In this document: piece after piece, positions 54,593 to 63,255 of the stretch
How positions within the stretch are numbered: position 1 is the first letter of the stretch
Layout of the letters: each line of letters opens with the position of its first letter
Source of the DNA: UBA7985 sp002690455
GTDB taxonomy: Bacteria; Pseudomonadota; Alphaproteobacteria; UBA7985
Length of the DNA: 64,000 nt
Reading direction: 5' to 3'
Assembly (NCBI GenBank): GCA_965662775.1
Contig: CBFIIW010000002.1
Coordinates: 62,001-126,000, forward strand
Translations under genes and position numbers: made by a program
Notes under the pieces: model-generated
Databases searched by the model: none
The model's input: only the letters and a program-made list of their open reading frames with translations
What the model was told of the DNA's origin: nothing

Positions 54593-56026
54593 ATGGATGC
54601 CACTGAGGTGAGTTTTCTGCCAGCGCGGACAGTGCTCGCCCACTTCAGGGATGGCAGACTGTCACCAGTCGATTATCTGGACATTTTGATTTCTCGTGCC
54701 GAGGCGATCAATCCGACGATCAACGCCTATACCGAAACCTTTTTCGACGAGGCGCGGGCGCAGGCGAGGGGTGCAGCCGATCGCTATACTGCCGGAACAG
54801 CCCGTGCGCTTGAGGGTTTGCCGGTTGCCGTCAAGGACGTTCATCGGATGGCCGGTCGCCGGACAACCCAAGGCTCGCTCACGCTGAAGGATAACATCGA
54901 TACTGAGACCGACCCGATGATCGAGCGGTTGGCAGCCGCTGGTGCCATTTTTCATGCGCGTACGACGACGCCCGAATTCTGCCTCTCGGCGGTTTGCAAC
55001 AGCCTGCTGTGGGGCGTCACCCGCAATCCCTTCAATCTTGACTTTGGTCCGGGTGGGTCGTCGGGCGGTTCGGCAGCAGCGCTGGCTGCCGGACTGACGC
55101 CGCTGGCAACAGGAACCGATATTGGTGGATCGATCCGAATACCGGCAAGTTGTTGCGGGTTGGCAGGCTACAAGCCACCCCACGGGCGCAATCCCGACGG
55201 TCCGCCAGCGAACTTCGACCGTTATAACCACTGTAGTTTTCTTGCGCGCAATGTCAGCGATATCGCCCTGGGTCAGAATGTTGTTTCCGGCCCTCATCCG
55301 CTGGATCATGACAGCCTTCCCGACCGCATCGAACTGGCCCTGGACCGCCCACCCGCGAAGCTCCGCGTTGCCTGGTCCATGGATCTGGGTTACGTGCCGA
55401 TTGAAAATGACGTTAGGCAAAATACGCTCACGGCACTGAATGCTCTGCGGGCGGTTGGTTGCAGCGTTGAGGAGGTCGATCTTGGCTGGGGCCGTTGGGT
55501 CGATGAGGCTGCTATGAATTGGTACGCCGCCATGCACTTCGGACGCGCGGCCCTCTGGGCCGTTGAGCGGGGCCAGCGCGACCAGCTGACCGACTACGGT
55601 CAGCATGCTGCCGATATTGCAGTCCGCCTTGGGCCCGATGACGTGGCCCGCTCGTGGGAAGCACAGCATCGGATGGGACAGAGCCTTGGGCCGATCCTCG
55701 CAGACTACGACGTATTGCTGTGCCCGACGCTGGCGATTGGCGCAGTTCGGACCGACCATGACGCCACCAATCCGGCCTTTGACGTAGCGGGACAGGCCGT
55801 GGATGCCGAGTACGGCTGGTTGCTGACCCATCAGTTCAACATGCAGTACAACTGCCCGGTCATTACTCTGCCCTCAGGGCGTGACCGCCACGGGATTCCG
55901 ACAGGCATCCAGTTGGTTAGCCGACCCTTCGACGACGCTGGACTGTTTGAGGCGGCCTATACCTATGAGCATGCAATGTCCGGGGTATTTCTGCCCGAGA
56001 CGGCCTTGCCGACTATTGCAGTGTAA
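54593..56026 (+). CDS. Amidase (amidase signature family)
   Basis: This 477-residue amidase has the Ser-cis-Ser-Lys site of the family: Lys81 in PVAVKDVH, Ser156 or 157 in GGSSGGS and nucleophile Ser180 in GTDIGGSIRIP. Such enzymes hydrolyse carboxamides; GatA is excluded by the absence of gatB or gatC and by divergent ends. The ATG at 54593 has GGGAG 7 bp upstream; the GTG just before it is worse spaced. It lies between the alcohol dehydrogenase and the betaine-type permease and may act on an imported amide. Confidence 0.9.
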   Translation: MDATEVSFLPARTVLAHFRDGRLSPVDYLDILISRAEAINPTINAYTETFFDEARAQARGAADRYTAGTARALEGLPVAVKDVHRMAGRRTTQGSLTLKDNIDTETDPMIERLAAAGAIFHARTTTPEFCLSAVCNSLLWGVTRNPFNLDFGPGGSSGGSAAALAAGLTPLATGTDIGGSIRIPASCCGLAGYKPPHGRNPDGPPANFDRYNHCSFLARNVSDIALGQNVVSGPHPLDHDSLPDRIELALDRPPAKLRVAWSMDLGYVPIENDVRQNTLTALNALRAVGCSVEEVDLGWGRWVDEAAMNWYAAMHFGRAALWAVERGQRDQLTDYGQHAADIAVRLGPDDVARSWEAQHRMGQSLGPILADYDVLLCPTLAIGAVRTDHDATNPAFDVAGQAVDAEYGWLLTHQFNMQYNCPVITLPSGRDRHGIPTGIQLVSRPFDDAGLFEAAYTYEHAMSGVFLPETALPTIAV

Positions 56027-56202
56027 CCAACCCTGCGTCGTCGATATCGCCTTGTCGTCGGGTCAAGTCGGGACGGCTGGGCATCGAATTTGCCGTTTTT
56101 GCGCGCAAGACCCTTTCGCACTGAGTGCGGTTCTGCTTTGCTGCATATGAAACAGGTGGCGCCTTGGACGCGCGCGCCGAACTTCCGGGAGGAGACTGGA
56201 TC

Positions 56203-58350
56203 ATGACCGCACCGATCCGACCGCGCGCTGGCAGACCGATCCTGGGGCGCCTGTTGGTCATCGACGGGGTGAACTACACCGCCCTGGTCTGGGCGGTGCT
56301 CGCCCTGGCTGTGTCGATCCTTGTCTACCGCGTCTACGGCTTCAAGTATGGATTTCCAGAGGCCATCTCCACCCGCATTGATTTTATCTACTGGATCAAC
56401 ATTGGTGAGGACTGGCTTAAAGCTAACGTCCGCGACACCACCCGCGCGATCGCCAAGGTCATCACGCATTGGATCGGGGAGGTTGAATATTTTCTGCAGG
56501 TCCGACCCTGGCCGCTAGTGGTGGTTGCCCTCGGACTACTCGGGCTTCGCTTTGGCGGGCTGCGGCTGGCACTCTTGACTGTGATCGGCGTTATGTTCTG
56601 GGGTGCCGTCGACATGTGGGATCCGGCAATGTCGACCCTGTCTCTTATGGGTGTTTCAGTCCTGATTTCAGTCGCTCTGGGCATTCCACTTGGGGTCTGG
56701 TGCTCGCAGAACGACCGGGTTGAGTCTGCGATCCGACCAATCCTTGATGCCATGCAGACCATGCCGGCCTTTGTCTATTTGCTTCCGGCGATTTTCCTAT
56801 TCGGGATCGGGAATACCGGCGCTGCTATGGCCATTATCATTTATGCTATGCCACCCGTGGTGCGCCTGACCAATCTCGGCATTCGGCAGGTGCCGCAAAC
56901 GTCGGTTGAGGTGGCGCAGAGCTTTGGCTCTACCAGGCTGCAGACCATGGCAAAGGTACAGATCCCTCAGGCCATGCCCTCTATCATATTGGGTATCAAT
57001 CAGACCATCATGATGGCGCTTGGGCTTGCAGTGCTAGCAGCCTTTATCGGTACCGGTGGGCTGGGGCGCGAGGTTTATAAGGCGCTGTTCAAGCTCAAGG
57101 TCGGCTGGGCCTTTGAGGCCGGCATGTGCATTGTGTTCATGGCGATTATCTTCGACCGGCTGACACTTGCGATCGGCGCACCAAAGGACAGCGAGGCTCT
57201 GGCTGATCGTACCCAGCTTCGTTTTCGGCTCCTCCCTCAGACCTGGCATGGTTTTGCGCCGGCACGCCTGCTTGAGCAGGGGTTGGATGTCATCTGGCGC
57301 GGGGTCAGCTTCGGTTCGCAGGTCCTGACCTACAGTGTTGCGCGGTTTTTGGGCGGAGCGCTTGGGGTTCTCAACCGAGATTTTGGGGCCTCCATCGCTC
57401 GTGGGCTTAGGGCGCGGCAGTTCCTGTTTATCGCTGCGCTGATCATTCTGGCTATTTTTGCCATCGACCGCTGGATTTACGACATTGGTTACTACCCTGA
57501 TTCACTAATGTTCCGGATGCGGGGGCCAGTTGATGATGGAGTAGACTGGCTGGCGTCAAATAAAGTGTTTGCCGCGTTCTCAAAGGGGCTTCGGGCCTTT
57601 ACCTTTCTCTATCTGCTTGATCCGCTGGAAAAGTTCCTCGTAGGGCTGCCGTGGTTCTATGCGTTGGGGGGACTGTTTCTGATCGCTGGCGCCGCTGGTG
57701 GGTGGCGTTTTGCTGCTGTTGTGACATTCCTGATGTTCCTGACCGGGGTCGGTGATATCTGGGTGCCGACGATGGAAACCATTGCGGCGACCCTGGCTTC
57801 GGTGTTGGTGTGCGTGGTCGTCGGGCTGCCTGTGGGAATCTTCGCCGCCTACAACCGAACGCTGGAGCGGATCCTCACGCCGATCCTGGATACCATGCAG
57901 ACCATGCCGACTTTTGTCTATTTGATCCCTGTGCTGATGCTGTTCGGCGGGAACAAGGTGACGGCGATCATCGCGACGGTGATCTACGCCCTGCCGCCTA
58001 TGGTGCGCATGACGATGCTGGGTCTCAAACAAGTACCGACCCAGGTGAATGAGGTCTGTGATGCCTATGGATCAACGCAGTCCCAATCACTGTTCAAGGT
58101 CAAGCTGCCAATGGCCAGCCCGTCGATCATGCTAGGGGTCAATCAGGCAATCGCGATGGCGCTGGCGATGCAAGTGATCACGCCAATGGTGGCCGGAGAG
58201 GGACTGGGGCTGGTGGTGTTCCAGGCGATGACTATGGCTGATACCGGCGCCGGGCTGGTCGGCGGCATCGGCATCGTCTTGGTGGCAGTGATGCTGGACA
58301 GGCTGACTAGTGCGGCGACAACCCGGCAGCGAAGGGCTTTGGGGCTCTGA
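56203..58350 (+). CDS. Betaine-type ABC transporter permease, tandem fusion of two ProW-like domains
   Basis: This 715-residue membrane protein contains two ProW/OpuAB-type permease domains in one chain. The halves repeat the same motifs: PILDAMQTMPAFVYLLP in the first and PILDTMQTMPTFVYLIP in the second, and each has the VRLTNLGIRQVP or VRMTMLGLKQVP coupling loop that meets the ATPase. Normal ProW has about 300-350 residues and one domain, so this is a duplicated, fused form. The ATG at 56203 has GGGAGGAG about 9 bp upstream. The matching binding protein and ATPase genes lie downstream at 58979 and 60117. Confidence 0.92.
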   Translation: MTAPIRPRAGRPILGRLLVIDGVNYTALVWAVLALAVSILVYRVYGFKYGFPEAISTRIDFIYWINIGEDWLKANVRDTTRAIAKVITHWIGEVEYFLQVRPWPLVVVALGLLGLRFGGLRLALLTVIGVMFWGAVDMWDPAMSTLSLMGVSVLISVALGIPLGVWCSQNDRVESAIRPILDAMQTMPAFVYLLPAIFLFGIGNTGAAMAIIIYAMPPVVRLTNLGIRQVPQTSVEVAQSFGSTRLQTMAKVQIPQAMPSIILGINQTIMMALGLAVLAAFIGTGGLGREVYKALFKLKVGWAFEAGMCIVFMAIIFDRLTLAIGAPKDSEALADRTQLRFRLLPQTWHGFAPARLLEQGLDVIWRGVSFGSQVLTYSVARFLGGALGVLNRDFGASIARGLRARQFLFIAALIILAIFAIDRWIYDIGYYPDSLMFRMRGPVDDGVDWLASNKVFAAFSKGLRAFTFLYLLDPLEKFLVGLPWFYALGGLFLIAGAAGGWRFAAVVTFLMFLTGVGDIWVPTMETIAATLASVLVCVVVGLPVGIFAAYNRTLERILTPILDTMQTMPTFVYLIPVLMLFGGNKVTAIIATVIYALPPMVRMTMLGLKQVPTQVNEVCDAYGSTQSQSLFKVKLPMASPSIMLGVNQAIAMALAMQVITPMVAGEGLGLVVFQAMTMADTGAGLVGGIGIVLVAVMLDRLTSAATTRQRRALGL

Positions 58351-58413
58351 ACTTTCGGGGCTGGTAGTCGCGCAATGCTACGGGACCATACGCCCGTTGC
58401 GCACTCGGTCCTC

Positions 58414-58428
58414 GGCCGCTTCGCGGCC
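58414..58428 (-). repeat. GCGAAGC-type hairpin
   Basis: GGCCGC/GCGGCC stem with a loop reading GAA on the minus strand. The hairpin at 58789-58803 has the same 15 bases in the opposite orientation. Confidence 0.7.
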
Positions 58429-58614
58429 TTCGGCCCTTGCGCGCGCAACTAACAGGACACGCCGGACTTCGCCCGGCGCGGCTTCTTTGTTCCAGGCGTC
58501 GCGCAGCTGGCGTGGCACAAGGAGCACCGGTCTAAAGCCAACGACCAGCCTAGCATGCGAGGCGCTTAATCAAGCTCTGGACCAGCACCGGCGTTTGGGC
58601 TCGCTATTGATCAA

Positions 58615-58665
58615 TGGCGCGCTCGATTTGACGCCGCTTCGCGGCTTACAAATCTCCCACGCGCA
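58615..58665 (-). repeat. 51-bp dispersed REP-like element, copy 2
   Basis: Reverse-complement copy of 2245-2295 (46 of 51 identical). It includes the inner hairpin at 58633-58645 and the outer GATTT/AAATC arms. Conservation over 51 bp in noncoding DNA 56 kb apart indicates a mobile or selected repeat family. Confidence 0.75.
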
Positions 58666-58788
58666 CCCAGCTGTTGCGCGACGCCTTGGCGAAGACCGCG
58701 GAGCGGTCGAGGCAAGGTCGGCGCAAACACTTACACGGCTGACTGCACCCTGAGCGTGGTCAAACGAGTTGCGCGGGGGAGGACCGGC

Positions 58789-58803
58789 GGCCGCGAAGCG
58801 GCC
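58789..58803 (+). repeat. GCGAAGC-type hairpin
   Basis: GGCCGC-GAA-GCGGCC, identical to the reverse complement of 58414-58428. Confidence 0.7.
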
Positions 58804-58916
58804 AAGGGCCGAGCCCGCAATTCCATTCATGGTGGGAAGAAAATCTTGCAGGGTGCAAGAAACTGAAAGTTGCCTGGACCAAACCCACACGACACCCAGC
58901 GGGTGGCCCAAAAAAA

Positions 58917-58942
58917 CGGGTCGTTGTTTTCACAACGACCCG
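58917..58942 (-). terminator. Rho-independent terminator of the ABC binding-protein gene
   Basis: A perfect 11-bp stem (CGGGTCGTTGT/ACAACGACCCG) with a 4-base loop is followed on the minus strand by seven T. It lies 36 bp past the stop of the gene at 58979. Confidence 0.92.
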
Positions 58943-58978
58943 CTTCGAAGTAACATTTAAGCTAAGCGTGGATCAGCC

Positions 58979-59917
58979 TTACTGCATCCACCCCCGCCAG
59001 GTGTCTTCATTGTTGTCGAGCCAGGCGTCCACGACATCTTGAACCTCTTCACCCTGCACGTCGATGGCGTAGATCATCGCCGCTTGCTCAGCGTTGCTGA
59101 TGCGCGAGTTAGCGATCATGGCCAGGGCGGCGTCGTGCTTACCGAACAGGCGCTCGGAGGCATAATTAATGGTCACGTCTTCAGCCCAGCCGGACATTGG
59201 CCAGGCGGAACCGTCGCCATAAGCATCCAGTTCAAGGGCCACCAAGTCGAGTTCAGCATGGATCCAATGGGGTTCCCACGCATAGGCAACAAACGGCTCC
59301 TGACGCTTGTACGCACCTTGCATCTCAGCCCAAAGTGCGGTTTCTGAGCCAAGAATAACAGCTTCGAAGTCGACACCATAAGCGTCTGCCCGCTGCTGAT
59401 CATCACACTCCCAGTTCAGCGCAGGACAGCCGATCAGGCGACCCTTGCCACCGGTTTCCACAGTCGCGAACAGGTCAACATGGTTTGCCAGATCGGAAAA
59501 GTGCTTCAGACCTTTGGCGGGTGCATCGTCACCCTCGACCAGGTACCGTGGAACGTAGTAGCTTGACTTACCAATCACACCCGTTTCACCAACGATCTTG
59601 ACAGTACCCGGACCACCCCACTCAGCGAACCAGGTCCCCTTTGCCGGGTTGTAAGACGGCCAGTACTCGAAGCCGAGGTCGATGTCGCCACCGGCAATCG
59701 CTTCAAGCGTCGCGTTACCCGAGGGAAGCTCGATGTAGTTGATCTTATAATCGTATTCCCGCTCAAGAATGGTCATGAGCAGGCGGCCGGTTACAACAGC
59801 ACCGGTCCAGTCGGCCACGGCCGCATTCAGGCGACCCTGCGCCTGAGCCACAGTGTTGAATGAAAGGGTCGAAGCCAACAGCGTCGCGCCGAGGGCAGCA
59901 ATTTTTAGCAGTTTCAT
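58979..59917 (-). CDS. Betaine/choline-type ABC transporter substrate-binding protein
   Basis: This 312-residue periplasmic protein has a clear signal peptide (1-26, ending in AQA) and the OpuAC/ProX fold: ADWTGAVVTGRLL near the start, LGFEYWPSYNP, and FVAYAWEPHWIHAELDL, which holds Trp residues that form the aromatic cage for quaternary amines in this family. The substrate is likely glycine betaine or a similar compound. It is on the strand opposite to the permease and ATPase genes and has its own terminator. The ATG has GGAGG 9 bp upstream. Confidence 0.9.
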   Translation of the reverse strand: MKLLKIAALGATLLASTLSFNTVAQAQGRLNAAVADWTGAVVTGRLLMTILEREYDYKINYIELPSGNATLEAIAGGDIDLGFEYWPSYNPAKGTWFAEWGGPGTVKIVGETGVIGKSSYYVPRYLVEGDDAPAKGLKHFSDLANHVDLFATVETGGKGRLIGCPALNWECDDQQRADAYGVDFEAVILGSETALWAEMQGAYKRQEPFVAYAWEPHWIHAELDLVALELDAYGDGSAWPMSGWAEDVTINYASERLFGKHDAALAMIANSRISNAEQAAMIYAIDVQGEEVQDVVDAWLDNNEDTWRGWMQ

Positions 59918-60068
59918 AGTTTCTCTCCTCCAAAAACCCGACCGCCTCCGGCAGTCAGGTGAACCTATGCATTGATACTAAAGCGCCTTTCATGCCACAT
60001 GCCTAGAGGGAAGTGACAAGAAGGCGCAAAAAAGAAGGTGGCAGCCTTCAATGAATCCAGCCTGAATA

Positions 60069-60095
60069 TGCTACACTTTTTGTGTCGCGCACAAA
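60069..60095 (+). promoter_or_regulatory. Candidate extended -10 and operator of the ABC ATPase gene
   Basis: TGC-TACACT (60069-60077) fits an extended -10 box. Immediately after it lies the inverted repeat TTTGTG-TCGCG-CACAAA (60079-60095), which would cover the transcription start and could be an operator. The gene starts 21 bp later. Confidence 0.35.
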
Positions 60096-60116
60096 GGCGA
60101 CGAGGGAGGATTTGAC

Positions 60117-61130
60117 TTGGATACGATGATTTCTGCTTCCGGGGTTTGGAAGATTTTCGGTACCAATGCCACGCAGGTGCTCAAAACCCACGACCGCAGT
60201 AAGTCCCGCGATGAAATCCAAGAGCAGACCGGTCACGTGGTAGCGGTCAAGGATGTCGACTTCGCGGTCCGCCGAGGGGAATGTTTCGTGGTGATGGGCC
60301 TGTCTGGCTCAGGAAAGTCAACCCTACTCCGTACGCTCACGCGCCTGATCGAGCCCACCGGCGGCAGCATAACCATCGACGGTCACGATGTCCGTGCCCT
60401 CAACCAGCGAGAGTTGCGCGAACTTCGCCGCTCCAAGGTCGCCATGGTCTTCCAGCACTTTGGCCTGTTTCCGCACCGGAGCGTCATCGATAACATTGCC
60501 TATGGCTTAGAAGTGCGCGGTCTGGGCAAGGTCAAACGCACTGAGAAAGCAGCAGAGATCCTCGAACTCGTCGGTTTGGCCGGCTGGGGTGAGCGTTTCC
60601 CGCGTGAGCTGTCCGGCGGCATGCAACAGCGTGTCGGGCTCGCACGCGCCATGGCCATGGATCCAGAAATACTGTTCTTTGATGAGCCGTTTTCCGCTCT
60701 CGACCCATTGATCCGACGCGAGATGCAGGACGAATTGCTTGACCTGCAATCTAAACTGCAAAAAACCATGGTTTTCATCACCCACGACTTCCTCGAAGCA
60801 ATCAAAATGGGCGACCACATTGCCATCATGAAGGATGGTGAAATTGTCCAGATCGGCACGCCGGAGGAGATCGTCGCTGCGCCCGTCGACGACTACGTGC
60901 GCGAGTTCACCGAAGACGTCCCGCGCTACAAAGTGCTCTCCGTTGGTAAGGTCATGCGTCCAGCGCGCAAGGGCCTGAAGCCCGACGGTGCCATTCGCGC
61001 CAACATCAAAATTGAAGCTGCCATCGCGCAGGTTGCCGATACCGATCAGCCGCTGGCTGTGGTCAACGAGGCCGAGGAGATTGTGGGCGAGATTGACCGT
61101 GAGATCATGATGCGTGCCATGACCAGCTAG
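60117..61130 (+). CDS. Betaine-type ABC transporter ATP-binding protein
   Basis: This 337-residue ATPase powers the betaine-type importer. It has Walker A GLSGSGKST (about 61-69), the Q-loop in VFQHFGLFPHRS, the signature LSGGMQQRVGLARA, Walker B ILFFDEPFSALD and the H-loop THD. A single CBS-like C-terminal segment (about 285-337) may sense ionic strength as in ProV/OpuAA. The start is a TTG with GGAGG 7 bp upstream; the first ATG is 9 bp further. The aminotransferase follows after 16 bp. ProV proper and OpuAA-like names are both possible. Confidence 0.92.
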   Translation: MDTMISASGVWKIFGTNATQVLKTHDRSKSRDEIQEQTGHVVAVKDVDFAVRRGECFVVMGLSGSGKSTLLRTLTRLIEPTGGSITIDGHDVRALNQRELRELRRSKVAMVFQHFGLFPHRSVIDNIAYGLEVRGLGKVKRTEKAAEILELVGLAGWGERFPRELSGGMQQRVGLARAMAMDPEILFFDEPFSALDPLIRREMQDELLDLQSKLQKTMVFITHDFLEAIKMGDHIAIMKDGEIVQIGTPEEIVAAPVDDYVREFTEDVPRYKVLSVGKVMRPARKGLKPDGAIRANIKIEAAIAQVADTDQPLAVVNEAEEIVGEIDREIMMRAMTS

Positions 61131-61146
61131 GCGGAAAGGAGTACTC

Positions 61147-62319
61147 GTGGACGTCTCCGCAGTTGCTCGAAACCTCAGCACGCTGGGCAGCGCAAAGTGG
61201 GATCTGCATATCCGGGCCCGCGCGCTGGCGCGGGCGGGTCATCCCATCATCGAACTGACCATCGGTGAACCCGATGAACCCATGGCCCCGGTTTTGGTTC
61301 CAACCATGTCCCGTGCGCTGGATGCTGGGCGGGTCGGCTATTCCAACGGACGGGGTGAAGCGGCCCTGCTCGAAGCACTGGCGGACCGCTATACCGCCCG
61401 CCGTGGCCGCACGTTTTCGACCCAGAACTTCTTAGCTTTTCCCGGCACGCAAACGGCCCTCTACGCCCTCATGCGTGGGCTTGTGAATCCTGGCGATGAA
61501 GTGGTCGTCTTCGACCCTTGCTACGCGACGTACGAAGGCCTCGTTGTCAGTGCCGGTGCGCGCTTGGTTACCGCACCGCTGCGCCCGGACGCAGGCTTCA
61601 GTATTGATTTCGAGGCGCTGAACGCCGTGATCACGCCTCAGACCCGCGCCATTTTACTCAATAACCCGCACAATCCCGCAGGTTCGCTGCTTGATGAAGA
61701 TGCGTGCCAAAGGCTGGGTGAACTCGCGCTTCGACGTGGGCTCTGGTTGATCTGTGACGAGGTCTACGAGGACCTGATCTACGACAACCGACCCTTGGTA
61801 TCCCCGTTGAACAACCCGGCGTTGGATAGTCACGTCGTCAGTTGCGCATCGATCTCCAAATCACACGCTGCCCCGGGCCTGCGCTCAGGCTGGGTGGTAG
61901 GGTCCGAAGACGTCATCGACCGCTTAGTGCCGTTCGCGGAAACCATGTTGTTCGGCAACCAGCCCTTCATCGCCGATGCTACCGCAGCGGCACTGCGAGA
62001 TGCGGGTGAAACCGCAGCACGGATGCGGGTGTCGTTGCGCCGCCGAGCACAGATGGTGACTGCAGCACTCGATAGGGTGTCAGGCCTTCGCGTCGCCGAA
62101 CCCCGCGCGGGCATGTTCGCACTGGTTGGCGTCGGTGAGACGGCTTTGGGTTTGGATGGCCGCGGCTTTGCGACGCGCCTGTTGGAGCATGCTGGTGTGG
62201 CTGTCATGCCGGGAACATCCTTTGGCCGCGTCACCCGGGACTGGTTGCGGCTTAGCCTGACCGTCCCTGACGAGGTACTTCAGACCGCCTGCAACCGTAT
62301 TGCTGACTTTTGCGCCTAG
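61147..62319 (+). CDS. PLP-dependent class I/II aminotransferase
   Basis: This 390-residue enzyme of fold type I moves an amino group between an amino acid and a keto acid. It has YSNGRGEAALLEAL, NNPHNPAGS, the Asp/Tyr pair in CDEVYEDLIYD, and the PLP-binding Lys238 in SISKSHAAPGLRSG, with the phosphate-binding Arg downstream. The start is GTG at 61147 with AAAGGAG 6 bp upstream. The gap of 16 bp from the ABC ATPase suggests one operon, so the substrate may be related to the imported compound. Specificity (aspartate, aromatic or other) cannot be told. Confidence 0.9.
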   Translation: MDVSAVARNLSTLGSAKWDLHIRARALARAGHPIIELTIGEPDEPMAPVLVPTMSRALDAGRVGYSNGRGEAALLEALADRYTARRGRTFSTQNFLAFPGTQTALYALMRGLVNPGDEVVVFDPCYATYEGLVVSAGARLVTAPLRPDAGFSIDFEALNAVITPQTRAILLNNPHNPAGSLLDEDACQRLGELALRRGLWLICDEVYEDLIYDNRPLVSPLNNPALDSHVVSCASISKSHAAPGLRSGWVVGSEDVIDRLVPFAETMLFGNQPFIADATAAALRDAGETAARMRVSLRRRAQMVTAALDRVSGLRVAEPRAGMFALVGVGETALGLDGRGFATRLLEHAGVAVMPGTSFGRVTRDWLRLSLTVPDEVLQTACNRIADFCA

Positions 62320-62339
62320 TACGCTGGCCTTCGGTGTCA

Positions 62340-62462
62340 TCAGGGTTTGTTTTGACTATTGAAGAACTTTCGCACCCTGTCGCCGATCGCCTGCCGCTGG
62401 GTCCAGAGGATCAGCGCGAGCGCAAATACCAGCCCGGTGATGTACATGAACATAATGGTCAT
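62340..62462 (-). CDS. Candidate 40-residue single-pass membrane peptide
   Basis: A short minus-strand frame encodes 40 residues: a hydrophobic helix (residues about 3-21, MFMYITGLVFALALILW) followed by a basic tail (RQAIGDRVRKFF). This follows the positive-inside rule for a small membrane protein. GAGG lies 9 bp before its ATG at 62462. It fills almost exactly the gap between the aminotransferase and the HPPD-like gene and is divergent from the latter. No family was recognised. Confidence 0.5.
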   Translation of the reverse strand: MTIMFMYITGLVFALALILWTQRQAIGDRVRKFFNSQNKP

Positions 62463-62479
62463 TGCGGAGGACCTCGCTG

Positions 62480-63241
62480 ATGGCTGCCATTACAAATATG
62501 GATGAAGATGTATCGGGGTTTGCGTCGGGATCAAGACCGGTGGCTTGTCCGGCTGCCTGTCAGGCTGCCTTCAACGCCGTGACGAAGCCGGACCTGCATC
62601 GGGTCTGGGACATTGAATTCGACCCGGTTACCAAAACCCGAGCAACCCAACCCTGCGGCCTGCGGCGTATCGATCACGTCTCCCAGACCATGCCACTGGA
62701 CGAAATGCAGAGCTGGCTCACCTACTACACGTCAACCTTTGAGCTGGAGAAGACCGCCATTACAGGGGTTGCGGACCTTTCCGGTCCGATCGTAAGCCAG
62801 GCTCTAGCCAGTCCGGCAGGCGAAGTCCGGCTTAACCTGAACGGCGCCGTTGACCGCCAGACCTTCGCCGACAACTTCCTTGAACAGGGCTCGAGCGCCG
62901 GAGTTCAGCACATCGCGTTTGCCACCGATGACATTTTCGAGACCGCTGAACGCCTGCAACAAACTGGTTTGCGCCGCCTGTCTATCGACGCAGGCTATTA
63001 TCAGAATCTTCAGCACGACTTCGACCTTGACTTGACAATGGTTGAGCGCCTCCGCGCGCACAGCATCCTCTACGACCGTGAAGGTGATGGCGAATACTTC
63101 CAACTCTATTGCGCACCGTTCCTGAACGGGTTCTTCTTTGAAATTGTCGAACGCCGGGGCGGCTACCTCGGATACGGAGCACGCAATGCTTCGATCCGGC
63201 TTGCCGCACAGGCCGAACAGTCACGAACCACACCAAATTAG
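62480..63241 (+). CDS. HPPD-like dioxygenase domain protein (VOC fold)
   Basis: This 253-residue protein matches the C-terminal domain of 4-hydroxyphenylpyruvate dioxygenase-like proteins, especially that fused to bacterial QuiC-type 3-dehydroshikimate dehydratases. The three iron ligands are visible: His in RRIDHVSQ, His in GVQHIAFATDD and Glu in FFFEIVERRGGYLGYG. The N-terminal sugar isomerase or dioxygenase half is missing; only about 60 unrelated residues precede the domain. The ATG at 62480 has GGAGG 9 bp upstream. The citrate synthase-like gene follows after 14 bp. Confidence 0.8.
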   Translation: MAAITNMDEDVSGFASGSRPVACPAACQAAFNAVTKPDLHRVWDIEFDPVTKTRATQPCGLRRIDHVSQTMPLDEMQSWLTYYTSTFELEKTAITGVADLSGPIVSQALASPAGEVRLNLNGAVDRQTFADNFLEQGSSAGVQHIAFATDDIFETAERLQQTGLRRLSIDAGYYQNLQHDFDLDLTMVERLRAHSILYDREGDGEYFQLYCAPFLNGFFFEIVERRGGYLGYGARNASIRLAAQAEQSRTTPN

Positions 63242-63255
63242 GGGCAGACAGGGCA

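Larger units (their letters stand above)
58351..58978. other. 628-bp noncoding stretch with GAA-loop hairpins and terminator
   Basis: Between the permease and the binding-protein gene no frame looks coding; a 147-residue open frame here is built from hairpin sequence. The stretch carries three GC-GAA-GC hairpins (58414-58428, 58633-58645, 58789-58803), the second copy of the 51-bp element, and the terminator of the binding-protein gene at its right end. Confidence 0.65.

Noticed and set aside
54662..55831. A 389-codon open frame antisense to the amidase
   Set aside because: It mirrors a well-supported gene and its product shows no family motif. Long antisense frames are common in GC-rich DNA.
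58310..58753. A 147-codon open frame after the permease gene
   Set aside because: It starts inside the permease gene in another frame and consists mainly of hairpin repeat sequence.
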